DNA of 64,000 nucleotides from an uncultured Nocardioides sp. GTDB lineage: Bacteria; Actinomycetota; Actinomycetes; Propionibacteriales; Nocardioidaceae. The translations under genes and the position numbers were made by a program. Of the stretch, positions 16,827 through 26,237 are shown in pieces. A model generated the notes under the pieces. It made no database searches. It saw only the letters and a program-made list of their open reading frames with translations, and had not been told where the DNA came from. The stretch is from positions 1-64,000 of the forward strand of contig NZ_CANKYS010000007.1 of the NCBI RefSeq assembly GCF_947488025.1, written 5' to 3'. Position 1 is the stretch's first letter, and the number at the start of each line of letters is the position of its first letter.

Positions 16827-19800
16827 GTGACGAAGCCCGAACGGGTCATGAACCACCTTGTCGAACTCGCCGTGCGGGGTGTCCTGCGAATCGGACACAA
16901 TGTGGTCGTGGGGCCGAAGCGACGGACGCAGAATGGTCGCGGCGCAGGCAAGAAGTCGACGCCCAATCGTCGTCCCACCCCGCCGATGAAGGTCACCGAG
17001 CATTCGCGGTCCCTTCCCGCGACGAAGCCCGCGTCGGCAGATTCGGATGCGACGCCGTCCAGCGCTCGAGGCACGAAGTCGAACGGCGAGTCCAGTCTCG
17101 AGCGTCGACGGGAGATGTCTGAAGAAGCTCTGTGGGCGGATCTCAGACAAGGCGCTCGCAACGTTGCAGGAGTCACGTGGCAAGTGAGCGTGTGCGTCTA
17201 CCTCTTGGCAGCAGCGCGGGCCGGGCGTTTGCCGTTCGTCGATCTCCTGCCGGAGGGCTACGAGGATGCTGACTGCCGCTGCACAGACGGCAGTCGCAGG
17301 TTCGTCCAGATGAAGGAGCTGGACGCCGGCCACGGCGAGCTGAGCGCGGCCAAGATCGCGGAGGCGCTGGCTCACGCGGAGGCGAGCGCCCGTGGCGAGG
17401 AGATCGTTGTTATCACCGACGGAGGCCTCGCATCACAGATCGCGTTCACAGGCTGGGACGCGACCATCGGCCAGCAGGTCGGGCCGGGGCGCGACCGCAT
17501 CCTCGCAGGCCTTCGCAGACACGGCCTTTCGGCGGAGGAGGCAGACGAGGTTCTTAGCCGGTCTCGACTAATACAGCTGCCCTACCGGATCAGGCAGGAG
17601 AGCGAGGCGCTGCTCGCCGAGGCGCTGCCACTCCACCCCGCGATCGCCGGCATCGGGGTCGACCGTTTGACCGAGGAGGTCGCGAAAGCGGCGGCTGCTC
17701 AACGCCGCACGACCGTGTCGACTGCGAAGCGCGTGCGAGTCAGTGACATCGACGCGCTTATTGCGGCGGCGCAAGAGGCGGTCGACGTGACAGGCCTCGA
17801 CGTCGCAGTGGCCGACGGAGTCTGCTCGCCGGTCAGTTTTTTGCCGGCCGATGACCTGCGAGCTAAGACCTTCTACCTCGGCATCGACGGACAACCCGCA
17901 CACGTGGCCGCCGACTTCGACGTGGTCCGCACCGACGAGCTGAGGGCCTGCGATGAGGGCCTACACGACGAGCAGAGCGTCATGCTGATCGGCCCCTCGG
18001 GGTCCGGCAAGTCGGTGCTGCTGTGGCGAGCCGCCAGAGACCTCGTCCCTGCAGCCAGAGTCGTCCGGGTCGAACGGCTCGTGGACGCACGGGACACGGC
18101 GCTCCTGGCGCGCCATGTGCGGCTATTGCGACCCACCCGCACGTCCCCCATCCTCGTCGTCGCTGACAATCTCGGCCGGCCCGAGATGGCCGCGTGGCCG
18201 TCAGCAGCCTCGGCTCTGCGCGAACTCCCCGAGGTGCTGCTCCTGGGCGCCGCACGATCCGAGGACTTCACGCCAACCTTGCTCGTCGGCGCGACACGTG
18301 TTGTCGAGCCGTGGCTTCGCATGGAGGTCGCGCAGCTGCTCAGCGAGCGGATGACCCGGCAAGGCATCACGACCAAGATGACGCCTGAGGAAGCCTTCGA
18401 GAGGTCAGAAGGCCTCCTCATGGAGTTCGTTGCTCTTCTCAGCACTGGTCAGCGTCTGCGCCAGGTCCTCGGTGCTCAAGTCGAGGCACTAAAAGACCCC
18501 AAGCGTCACGTCCAGCGGGAAGCCGCGCGCCTCGTCACGACGGCGCACACGCTCGGGCTGAGTCTGCATGCGGACCGTCTCGCCGCAGCCCTGGCCGCCC
18601 CAAGGGGTGCGGGTGCTGTCGCGCCCGTCGGGGACGCGCTGGGAGTCCTGCGAGACGAGCACATCGTGGTGCGCGAGGGCGACAGGTGGCGGGGGCTTCA
18701 TGAACTTCGCTCCACGACGCTCGTTGAGCTCCTACACCAGAACCCGCCTCCACGGCTGGGGGATACCCTCAGCCGCCTAGCAGCCGTCATCGACCCCGTC
18801 CACGCCGGATGGATGATCCGCCGCGTCGCTGAACGGTTCCCTACCTCGGTCCCCGACGTCGCTGACGCGCTTCGCGACGAGTTCGCCGGACACATGACAG
18901 CTCGCGACCTGGCGAGCCTCCTTGAGGGAGCCGAGCGCGCTGACAACGCGCTCTACGTCCACGAGGTCCTTCCGATGCTCGAGAGTCGTCGCCCAGATGG
19001 CATGACGCTTGCCAACCTCGCGTTCCTTGCCTACCCGCAACGCAACCAAGGGATGGATTGGGGGATCATCGAGCACGACGCGCTCGGCGCGGGTCTGCGG
19101 CGCGTGGTCGCCATAGCTGGAGAACTTCCGCTCAGGAGCGACTTCGAACAGACAGTGGCCCGGGTCGGCGACCACCTCACGAGCCAGCAACTGACGACGA
19201 TCCTCGATGGCGCAGACCTTGTCGACGCGCTGCGAGTCCTCGAAGCCGGCGGACACCGGCTGACTGTCCCTCTCGAAGCTGTCACCGCTTTGGCCAGGCG
19301 CATGGACGATCCCACTGATCTGTCATCAGCGCTTCTGTGGTCGCGGCTGGTCGCGGGCTGCGCACCCCACCTGACAACTGCTCAACTCGCCGACATCTGG
19401 GGCACCCCCGCCGAGCGAACCGAGACACTGTGCCGGGCAGATGAGCTGGCGCTGACGGTCGCCGTCGAAGACACCAAGGTCCACGTGGTCCGTCTCCTTG
19501 CCCCGGACGGCTCAGGCGAGATGCCTCCGTTGCTGCCTTGGGACGTTCACCGGCCAGGGGCGGACAACGCGCTCAACGAGTCCGCCGTCGCATGCCTGGA
19601 ACGAATCAAGGACGCCTGCCCCGAGCTCCACCAGTTCGAGGTGACCACCGTGACCGCAGACGGCCGGCCCTACCGCATCGCGGACCACGAACCTGGCCAC
19701 AAGGACATGCCGCGCAAGAGCTTCAAGCCGCGCGAGAGCGTTCGGCAGGCCGTGGGATTCCAGGCTGCCCTTCGCCGCGCCACGTCCTCGCAGACATGGA

Positions 19801-21218
19801 CCGAGATCGTCACCATCCAGATCGAAATAGCCGCAGCTCTCACGGCGGTTGCCAACGAACTGCCCCTGCGACTGAAGGCTGAGGACAACGCGCGACGTCG
19901 AGCGACGTGGCGATCTGAACTCACCGACATCAGCCACAAGCTCTCTGCACTCAGCCCGCCACCTCTCTTGGACGGAGCCGGACCTGACTCCGCGATGAGT
20001 CTCAGTGACTACGCGGATCGTCAGGTCGACGGCGCGACGCAAGTACTCACCGCAGCTGCAGATGCGGTCAACCGCGCCTGCTCTGATGATGACAACGTGC
20101 GCCCCATCGTCGCCGCGATGGGGCTCAGGGACGCTGCCGCTGAGCTCGCCACAGCACGCAGCCGGGCCAGCGCGTCGGTGCACGGACAAGGCGAGGTCTT
20201 GCCCGAGGAGCTTTCTGCCTCGCTGCATATCGCAGCCAACCTGGCGGCCGCGCTGCAGGTCGAGCCCGCGATGTCGCGCCGCATCAGTGCCGCCGACCCT
20301 CGCGGGACCAGCATCCAGATATGGGAGAAGGTGCGCGAGCGACAGGCTCTGGAATCCGCTGAGATCCTCGCGAACGCGCTGCGCGAGTCGCCGGAGGCGA
20401 CGTTTGCGATGGTCAACGATCCGGCGCCGGAATCCTGGTGGCTCGACCACCGAAGCTGGGCCGTGTTCGCCCCTGTGGAGCTGCTCGACGACATTGTGGC
20501 CGCACTCGAGGTCCTCGACGACGACGAGCGAGACAAGCTGGGACGTGTCGCGGTCCTGGCCGTGGTCCCTGACGACGTGCTCGAGGCTGATGCCGAAGCG
20601 CCTTCAGGAACGGGTCGAGAAGCCGGTGCGCCCCATGTATCTGATGCGCCCCAAGGAGCCCCCGAAACTCAAGCAGACAACAAACCCCCTATGTTCCTTG
20701 GCCCGCAGAGGTGCCTGTCCCTGGGTCTCGGTATCCAGCTTGCGTCCAGCACAGGCCGGTCTGCGCTGCCGATGACGGCGAAGCGTGTGGACGAACTCGC
20801 CCGCAACGCCAACCTGCTACAGCCTCAAACGGGCGAAGGGGTTGCCGCAACCCTCGAGAGTCTCGTCGCGCGATCCAGCGAAGCAGCTCGACGCAGGCTG
20901 CGACAACTAGCTGACCCATCGACGGGTCGAGACCCAGCGTCCCTCGAGAACAAGGCTGTCGACGAGGACGCTGTCGAGGATCGGGCCGTTGAGGACCGGG
21001 CCGTTGCGTTCTCCGCCGACTCCGCGAGCGCGTTGGCCGTACTCGAGCAGCACGTCGACGACGAGGAGGCGGGGCGTACTGATCTGCATCTCGCCGAAGT
21101 GGTGACCAGGAGTGTGCGAGGCGTGCCGCTCGATGAGGCGGCGTCAGCCCTGCTCGCAGCGGTCGCGCACCTTCACATCACGAGCCTGCAGCCGCTCGGG
21201 GGTGTGGATAACGGCTAA
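16827..21218 (+). CDS. Large STAND NTPase with N-terminal nuclease-like domain (Avs-like)
   Basis: Up to 1463 residues. After a basic, probably disordered head, a restriction-endonuclease-like domain is suggested by EDADCRC, then RRFVQMKELD (near 17265-17325), the D and Q-x-K parts of PD-(D/E)XK. A P-loop GPSGSGKS lies at about 17992-18015, and a Walker-B-like ILVVADN follows near 18150. The remaining 900 residues are helical repeats and an acidic, Asp/Glu-rich tail. This nuclease-NTPase-repeat order is that of antiviral STAND proteins, where the C-terminal part senses phage proteins and the N-terminal domain cuts DNA. The start is uncertain: GTG 16827, GTG 16905-16911, ATG 16986 and ATG 17115 are all in frame, and none has a good ribosome-binding site. 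Confidence 0.65.
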   Translation: MTKPERVMNHLVELAVRGVLRIGHNVVVGPKRRTQNGRGAGKKSTPNRRPTPPMKVTEHSRSLPATKPASADSDATPSSARGTKSNGESSLERRREMSEEALWADLRQGARNVAGVTWQVSVCVYLLAAARAGRLPFVDLLPEGYEDADCRCTDGSRRFVQMKELDAGHGELSAAKIAEALAHAEASARGEEIVVITDGGLASQIAFTGWDATIGQQVGPGRDRILAGLRRHGLSAEEADEVLSRSRLIQLPYRIRQESEALLAEALPLHPAIAGIGVDRLTEEVAKAAAAQRRTTVSTAKRVRVSDIDALIAAAQEAVDVTGLDVAVADGVCSPVSFLPADDLRAKTFYLGIDGQPAHVAADFDVVRTDELRACDEGLHDEQSVMLIGPSGSGKSVLLWRAARDLVPAARVVRVERLVDARDTALLARHVRLLRPTRTSPILVVADNLGRPEMAAWPSAASALRELPEVLLLGAARSEDFTPTLLVGATRVVEPWLRMEVAQLLSERMTRQGITTKMTPEEAFERSEGLLMEFVALLSTGQRLRQVLGAQVEALKDPKRHVQREAARLVTTAHTLGLSLHADRLAAALAAPRGAGAVAPVGDALGVLRDEHIVVREGDRWRGLHELRSTTLVELLHQNPPPRLGDTLSRLAAVIDPVHAGWMIRRVAERFPTSVPDVADALRDEFAGHMTARDLASLLEGAERADNALYVHEVLPMLESRRPDGMTLANLAFLAYPQRNQGMDWGIIEHDALGAGLRRVVAIAGELPLRSDFEQTVARVGDHLTSQQLTTILDGADLVDALRVLEAGGHRLTVPLEAVTALARRMDDPTDLSSALLWSRLVAGCAPHLTTAQLADIWGTPAERTETLCRADELALTVAVEDTKVHVVRLLAPDGSGEMPPLLPWDVHRPGADNALNESAVACLERIKDACPELHQFEVTTVTADGRPYRIADHEPGHKDMPRKSFKPRESVRQAVGFQAALRRATSSQTWTEIVTIQIEIAAALTAVANELPLRLKAEDNARRRATWRSELTDISHKLSALSPPPLLDGAGPDSAMSLSDYADRQVDGATQVLTAAADAVNRACSDDDNVRPIVAAMGLRDAAAELATARSRASASVHGQGEVLPEELSASLHIAANLAAALQVEPAMSRRISAADPRGTSIQIWEKVRERQALESAEILANALRESPEATFAMVNDPAPESWWLDHRSWAVFAPVELLDDIVAALEVLDDDERDKLGRVAVLAVVPDDVLEADAEAPSGTGREAGAPHVSDAPQGAPETQADNKPPMFLGPQRCLSLGLGIQLASSTGRSALPMTAKRVDELARNANLLQPQTGEGVAATLESLVARSSEAARRRLRQLADPSTGRDPASLENKAVDEDAVEDRAVEDRAVAFSADSASALAVLEQHVDDEEAGRTDLHLAEVVTRSVRGVPLDEAASALLAAVAHLHITSLQPLGGVDNG

Positions 21219-21450
21219 CGCCGTGCACGCGGGTCGCCGGTGGCGGCACGGCGGATGAGGAGCCGGCCGGGGCGCTGGAGGGGCGGCCAAGGGGTGCGGA
21301 CCATCGCAGGACCCCACACCATGCCGACCGCCTCCAACTGGCTGCGCGACCCTCGTCGCCGCTGTCACACCCTGCTCGGTGGCTTCACGCTGGGGCCGAT
21401 TCCTTAACAGACCGTGTGTCCGATGCGCGCTCCTCAGAGCCGCTGCGGCT

Positions 21451-24400
21451 CTATGGCAGCGCCGCCTCCGCGAGACGCGTCAGCTCTGGGTCAATAAAGA
21501 TGCCGCTGTTCCTGCCCATGAAATTGAGCAGGTCGTCTCCTTTACGCCGCATGAGCGGGTCGGGGGAGCGAAGCGCTTGCTCGAGGATCTGATGGGCGGC
21601 TTTCCTCAGCTGGTAGGTGATCCCCCCTGTCCGGGCGTTGCACTGACGCACCAGCAGGTCGAGCGCTTCCAGCGCCTCAGGAAGGTGCTCGGCTGTTGCT
21701 GCCGCGGCAGCAAGCTGGTCGCCTACGAAGTGCAGGCCCTCGATGTCGACCGCGCGGGCCAGCACGATGAGACGGGGTAGCCACCACGAGTGCGGGAAGA
21801 AGCCGCACCTGACCCAGGATTCGAAGCCTGCCAGCTCGGCCAGGTCGCCGTCGCCGTCCTCAGCCGCGCCACGTCGGCTGTCCCACAAGGCCATCGCCCG
21901 TTCCATGATGGCGGGCTCGATGGAGTCAGCGCGGACCATCTCCCATCCGAGTTCGCTGAGGACCGCTGCGCGCTCAGCGATGGGAGCCCGGTGGTGGTAC
22001 TCCACGAGCATGGGGTCGTGGAGCTCGATGTGTCCCCACAGGTACACCTTCAGGACCCGGTCGCCGAACAGCTGCGCGAGTGACCGGTCCTGCCGCCGAT
22101 CTTGGGGAGGCTCGGCCGACCCGCGAAGACCGAGCAGAGCCGACCAGCCCGGCTGCACCGTTTCGAGCACTCCCAGGTTGGGGTAGTGGCTGGTCAAGGC
22201 CGCGGCGATGAATGCTTCGCCGAACGCGTCGGGTGTCGCCAGCATCGAGTTCCGCTGGGCGAACCACGCGGGAAGGTGCCTGAGCAGCCACCCTGCGTGC
22301 TCGCCGAAAACCACCGCGACCGCGATGCTGGGATCACGGTGCGGGGCCAGACGCCGCTCGAGAGCCGCCAGAGCGTCGCACACGATCGGGTCCCGGGCCA
22401 GGTCAGCCTCGGGCGTGGATCCAGCAGGACCGTATCTGCGCCTGACATGGGCGGCAACGAGAACAAACACAGCGTTCGTCGCAGTGGATCGGACGGTCTC
22501 GACCGAGTACGACAACGGGTCGTGCACAGCGTGAGGATGAACAGCCTCGTCCGGGCTGGTCGTCGGGTCCGGGTCTGAAGCCATCGCCGCAGCAAGCGCA
22601 ATCGCGGGCCCAATCTGCTCAGCAGGGATGTCCTTCGCGGCGCCTGCTGTGAGAAGTCGACACAGATCCTTACGGTTCGACCGCATCTGTCGGGCCTCGA
22701 CCACGGACTGCGGCTGGCCTCCACGATTCAAGCTGGAGTGCGCCGCGACCAGCGCGAGCAGCGCGTCCAGTACGCTAGTCCAGTCCACCAGGCTACGGAA
22801 CGTGTTGGTCCCGGACCGCGCCGCTTCCCCCGCCCCGCCCACATCCGGTCCTCTTGCTCCGCTGAGCTCCCGATCTGCTTCCTCGTCGTTTTCCTCGGCG
22901 ACTTGCTCGTCAACTTCCGGGTCGGGCTGGTGGTCGTCCGGCACTTCGCCCGCATCGGCCTCGCGCAGCGCATCTGCGAGGCCCGAGAGGTAATAGCCGA
23001 CGGCAAGAGCGTCGAGGCGCAGGACTTCGTGCGCCAGGGTTGAGAACGCCGTCGGGTTGCGTGTGACAGCTTGTCCGAGGGCGCGCCCGAGGCGATCGTG
23101 GCGACGAGGGACGTCGCCGCCACTGTCCGCGAGAGTGTCATCGATCAGTCGCGCCACCTCGGAGACCACTTGCCGCGGCGCCATGTCGTGGAAGCCGAAG
23201 TCATCCTCGCGATCTTCGCGCCACTCACCCGAGGAGTCCGTAGTCGGAACTGCTCCGTGCTTTGCCACGAGCTCGTCGAGCATCCTCAGGGCGTGCCCGC
23301 GCAGCGCTTCGCGGCCCACGGCGGCCAGGCGGTGGAGTCGCTGCCGTTCGACGAAGTCCGCGACAGCATCGTCGGGAGTCAGGTTGGGGGGTGAGAAGGA
23401 GGCGATCCGCAACCTGGTCGCCTCGTCGAAGTCAGGTTCGCCGAGCACGGTGCTCTCCCACCGCGCATAGTTGACGTCGTCGAGAAGGGGCAGCGCCGCC
23501 GCGGCGAGCTCGTCCAGTTCGCGCTGACAGTTGCCGCTCTCGGCCAGCTCGGGAGCGGTGAGACGACGGGCGGCTTCGAGCATGACGTCCGCGCTCGGGC
23601 GCTGTCCTTGTTTGCGGGCGTGCTGGATCTCGTGGGCCAGGCAGTGCAGCTCGATGCGCACGAATATCGGCGCATATTGGGCACGCAGCGTGTGGAGCAC
23701 TGAGGGCAGGCCGACCCTGGGCGCTAAGTTCGCGGCGCAGTCGCGTACGGCGTCGATGAGGGTGTCGCTCACCGTGTCGAACTGCATGTGATGTCGCGGG
23801 TTGGCGATCGATGGCCGGCGGATGTGGCTGGCGTCGTAGCCGTCGGGGTCGAACGTCCCCGAGAGGCGCTGTTCGGCGGCCAACCACCGCGTCAGGCTGT
23901 TGAAGATGCCGAGGTCGCCGTCGAAAGCCCCAACGACGCGGCGTACAGCGTCCTCGTAGTCGTGCTCGTCGACGTTTGCGACAACGGTGAAGCGGCCCAG
24001 CAGCGGGCGGGACGGCCCGTCCGGGTCCCGGAACGGTTGCAGCAGGCTATCCGCGATCAACTTCGCCTTGCGTCGCTGGGACCTGCTACCCGGGGCCAGC
24101 GTCTCGACCACTCGGATCGCGTCGACGCCGACGAAACGCGAAGCGAATCCGCTCGTGACACAACTGGTGACCGCGTTCGCCAGGATGGCCGCGGCCTCGC
24201 GCGGCGCCTCGCCCGCGGTCGCCACCACCAGTTCATGGACGCTCCATGCGACGTCTTTGCGGAACACTCGTGCCAAGACCTGGGCCGCCTCGACGGGGAC
24301 CTCCGCGGCGATCTTGCGCAGGTAGTCCCCTTGCGGCCATGCCTGGTATGTCGAGGACCCGTCCGTGTCGTCGCGACGAAGCGGCGGATCGGAGAATGCG

Positions 24401-25212
24401 TGCTGAGCGTCGAGTTCGGGCAGCCAGCGCGGGTTGTGCAGACCGATGTAGAAAGCCCGCCGATGCTGAGGGTCTGCGAGCCGTGGCAGCACGCCTCGGA
24501 CTGTCTCGGGCGTGGGAGCGACCCACTCGTCGTCAACCTTGGCGTTCGCGGAGACCAGCAGGTCGCTCACGTCAGCGAGGACGTCAAAGAAGCGGCCCAA
24601 GCGTCCGTAGAGTGCCTGCTCGATCACTTCAAGGTGCTCAATGACTTCACCGGTGGAACTCGTCGGCCACCTGGACAGGTCCCGATTCTGGGGATGGCGG
24701 AACTTCTCGAACCAAGCGACCGCACCTCGGACCGCCGCGAGCGTCGATCTGCTGCCGCCGGGGTCGTTGTCGCCCACCACAAGGGCCGCACGCATGCGTG
24801 CCGAACGCTCCGAAGCATCGCGCCGACTCTGGATGAGCGCGCGCGCAGCATCAGCCAGGTGCGCGGTCGCCGCGCTCGTGGGGTCCTCGTCGTAGGCCTC
24901 CAATGCGCGCTCAAGCAGCCGCTCGGACCCTCCGTCTCCACGTTGGCCGTGCACCTTCACCTCGCCGAGGACGCGCGGAAGACGGTTGACCATCTCGCGA
25001 ATGCAGTGCGAGCCGATCATCAAAGCTCCGGTGGTGAGCGGCTCTTCCCCGAACACGTCGATCGCGCGTCGGTACAGGTCGGCGACGGTTTCGTCGCCGC
25101 GCAACCGCAACGCGTCATGGAGCTGCCGTCGTCGCGGCGTCCAGATGCCCGGACCCGAGGGCTCTGCCCTGAACTGCTCTGCGTTGCAGAAGGGTGGTTG
25201 CTGTTGAGTCAT
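21451..25212 (-). CDS. 1253-residue protein of unknown family with HEXXH motif
   Basis: A very large protein whose family I do not recognise. The sequence is mostly helical. At residues 527-531 it contains H-E-I-Q-H within LHCLAHEIQHARKQG, a hydrophobic helix carrying an HEXXH zinc-metalloprotease signature. A strongly acidic low-complexity linker lies near residues 780-830. No P-loop was found. The ATG at 25212 was chosen because the upstream extension is non-protein-like; it lacks a clear Shine-Dalgarno. It is convergent with the Avs-like gene (232 bases between stops) and followed upstream by a 1-kb gene-free region. The size, isolation and defence neighbourhood suggest a sensor-effector, but nothing in it proves a role. 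Confidence 0.7.
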   Translation of the reverse strand: MTQQQPPFCNAEQFRAEPSGPGIWTPRRRQLHDALRLRGDETVADLYRRAIDVFGEEPLTTGALMIGSHCIREMVNRLPRVLGEVKVHGQRGDGGSERLLERALEAYDEDPTSAATAHLADAARALIQSRRDASERSARMRAALVVGDNDPGGSRSTLAAVRGAVAWFEKFRHPQNRDLSRWPTSSTGEVIEHLEVIEQALYGRLGRFFDVLADVSDLLVSANAKVDDEWVAPTPETVRGVLPRLADPQHRRAFYIGLHNPRWLPELDAQHAFSDPPLRRDDTDGSSTYQAWPQGDYLRKIAAEVPVEAAQVLARVFRKDVAWSVHELVVATAGEAPREAAAILANAVTSCVTSGFASRFVGVDAIRVVETLAPGSRSQRRKAKLIADSLLQPFRDPDGPSRPLLGRFTVVANVDEHDYEDAVRRVVGAFDGDLGIFNSLTRWLAAEQRLSGTFDPDGYDASHIRRPSIANPRHHMQFDTVSDTLIDAVRDCAANLAPRVGLPSVLHTLRAQYAPIFVRIELHCLAHEIQHARKQGQRPSADVMLEAARRLTAPELAESGNCQRELDELAAAALPLLDDVNYARWESTVLGEPDFDEATRLRIASFSPPNLTPDDAVADFVERQRLHRLAAVGREALRGHALRMLDELVAKHGAVPTTDSSGEWREDREDDFGFHDMAPRQVVSEVARLIDDTLADSGGDVPRRHDRLGRALGQAVTRNPTAFSTLAHEVLRLDALAVGYYLSGLADALREADAGEVPDDHQPDPEVDEQVAEENDEEADRELSGARGPDVGGAGEAARSGTNTFRSLVDWTSVLDALLALVAAHSSLNRGGQPQSVVEARQMRSNRKDLCRLLTAGAAKDIPAEQIGPAIALAAAMASDPDPTTSPDEAVHPHAVHDPLSYSVETVRSTATNAVFVLVAAHVRRRYGPAGSTPEADLARDPIVCDALAALERRLAPHRDPSIAVAVVFGEHAGWLLRHLPAWFAQRNSMLATPDAFGEAFIAAALTSHYPNLGVLETVQPGWSALLGLRGSAEPPQDRRQDRSLAQLFGDRVLKVYLWGHIELHDPMLVEYHHRAPIAERAAVLSELGWEMVRADSIEPAIMERAMALWDSRRGAAEDGDGDLAELAGFESWVRCGFFPHSWWLPRLIVLARAVDIEGLHFVGDQLAAAAATAEHLPEALEALDLLVRQCNARTGGITYQLRKAAHQILEQALRSPDPLMRRKGDDLLNFMGRNSGIFIDPELTRLAEAALP

Positions 25213-26237
25213 GTTTGGTCCCGTGCCCTGTTGCGGATGGCTAAAGCCCAACCGCGAACTCGCCGTCGGCCCGAGGCTACGTGGTGTCCAGGACGCTACG
25301 CGTCGATTGCCGAGCGGAGCGACCACAGGGTCTCCCGCGAGGAACTCGCGGCGTGGTCGGAGAGGTCTGACGACCTCGAAGCGATCGGCCACGCTTTCGT
25401 CAGCACCATGCCAGTCGCGAGGGGTCAATGCCTTGCGTAGCACCCATGGACCAGGCGTCGCCGCCCGCAGTCCGGGGCGTCGGCTTCACCAGCCCACGGA
25501 CCAACTTTTCGCCACTTCCGCAACCGTGGAAGTGCCAAGATTGGCCTTTTCGGGCACATCGCGCCACGCTCAGTCATCACGTTCTTGCCACTTTGCCACT
25601 TTCGGCGGCAGTAAGTGGCAAACGCAAAACCGCAGGTCAGAGCCGTATAAAGGGTGTGTGTAGAAGACTTCTACTACTTTCTAGTAGTAGTAGTACTCAT
25701 ATGGGGTCCTCCCTAGTGTTCTTCATATATGTACCGAGGCCCTATATGTGTCCTCCCCCCGAGTGCCAAACTGGCGAAAGTGCCAGCTTTCGCCCTTGGA
25801 GACACCGTTTGTGCAGGTCAGAGGCCCTTTCGGGTTCGCCACCTGCGCGGAAAATGGGTGGTGAGGCGGTGGTGAACCCGCAAAATGAGGCCATCAAGGG
25901 TGTCAATCGGCCCTATTTCGCTGCAAGGACGGCGCCCCAACGCCTCTTCACGCGCGAAATCGGCTGGTTCGGGCTCGTGCGCGCCGGGTGAGGAGCCCGA
26001 GCGCAGCCCAAGGACGGCCCGGACATGCTTTTGCGCTGAGCACTGCTGTCGCCACTCGGTCGCGTCCACCAGGCACAGGGATGTCATGACCACTCGATGG
26101 GGGTCGTCTTGTGGACCCGTGTTCTTTCCGAGTTGTTCCCGCGCCTCGGCAGCGCGCATGACACCGCGCTGGGCGGCGGCGACCGACCGACCGCATCTAC
26201 CGCAGCATCTAGGGTCCGTCGTGACAGGGGGATGCTG
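25213..26237. repeat. Gene-free, repeat-rich, AT-richer region
   Basis: About 1 kb without a supported gene. Between 25510 and 25790 the heptamer GCCACTT or its relatives recur on both strands: two overlapping copies of TTGCCACTT (25585-25593 and 25593-25601), their inverse AAGTGGCAA (25613-25621), and AGTGCCA variants near 25531, 25762 and 25780. A perfect palindrome GTAGAAG-A-CTTCTAC is at 25660-25674, followed by a CTA/TAG-rich hairpin (25671-25687) and the most AT-rich stretch in the window. Clustered iterons plus AT-rich DNA recall a replication origin or a recombination site, or an intergenic regulatory hub. No replication initiator gene is adjacent. Confidence 0.5.

Noticed and set aside
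23788..25440. 550-residue open frame on the plus strand opposite the 1253-residue gene
   Set aside because: Long antisense frames are common at this GC content. The minus-strand frame covers 3.7 kb without interruption and has coherent helices and motifs.
25500..25800. Possible CRISPR array in the repeat cluster
   Set aside because: The repeats are 7-9 bases, irregularly spaced and on both strands, with no uniform spacers and no cas genes anywhere in the window.
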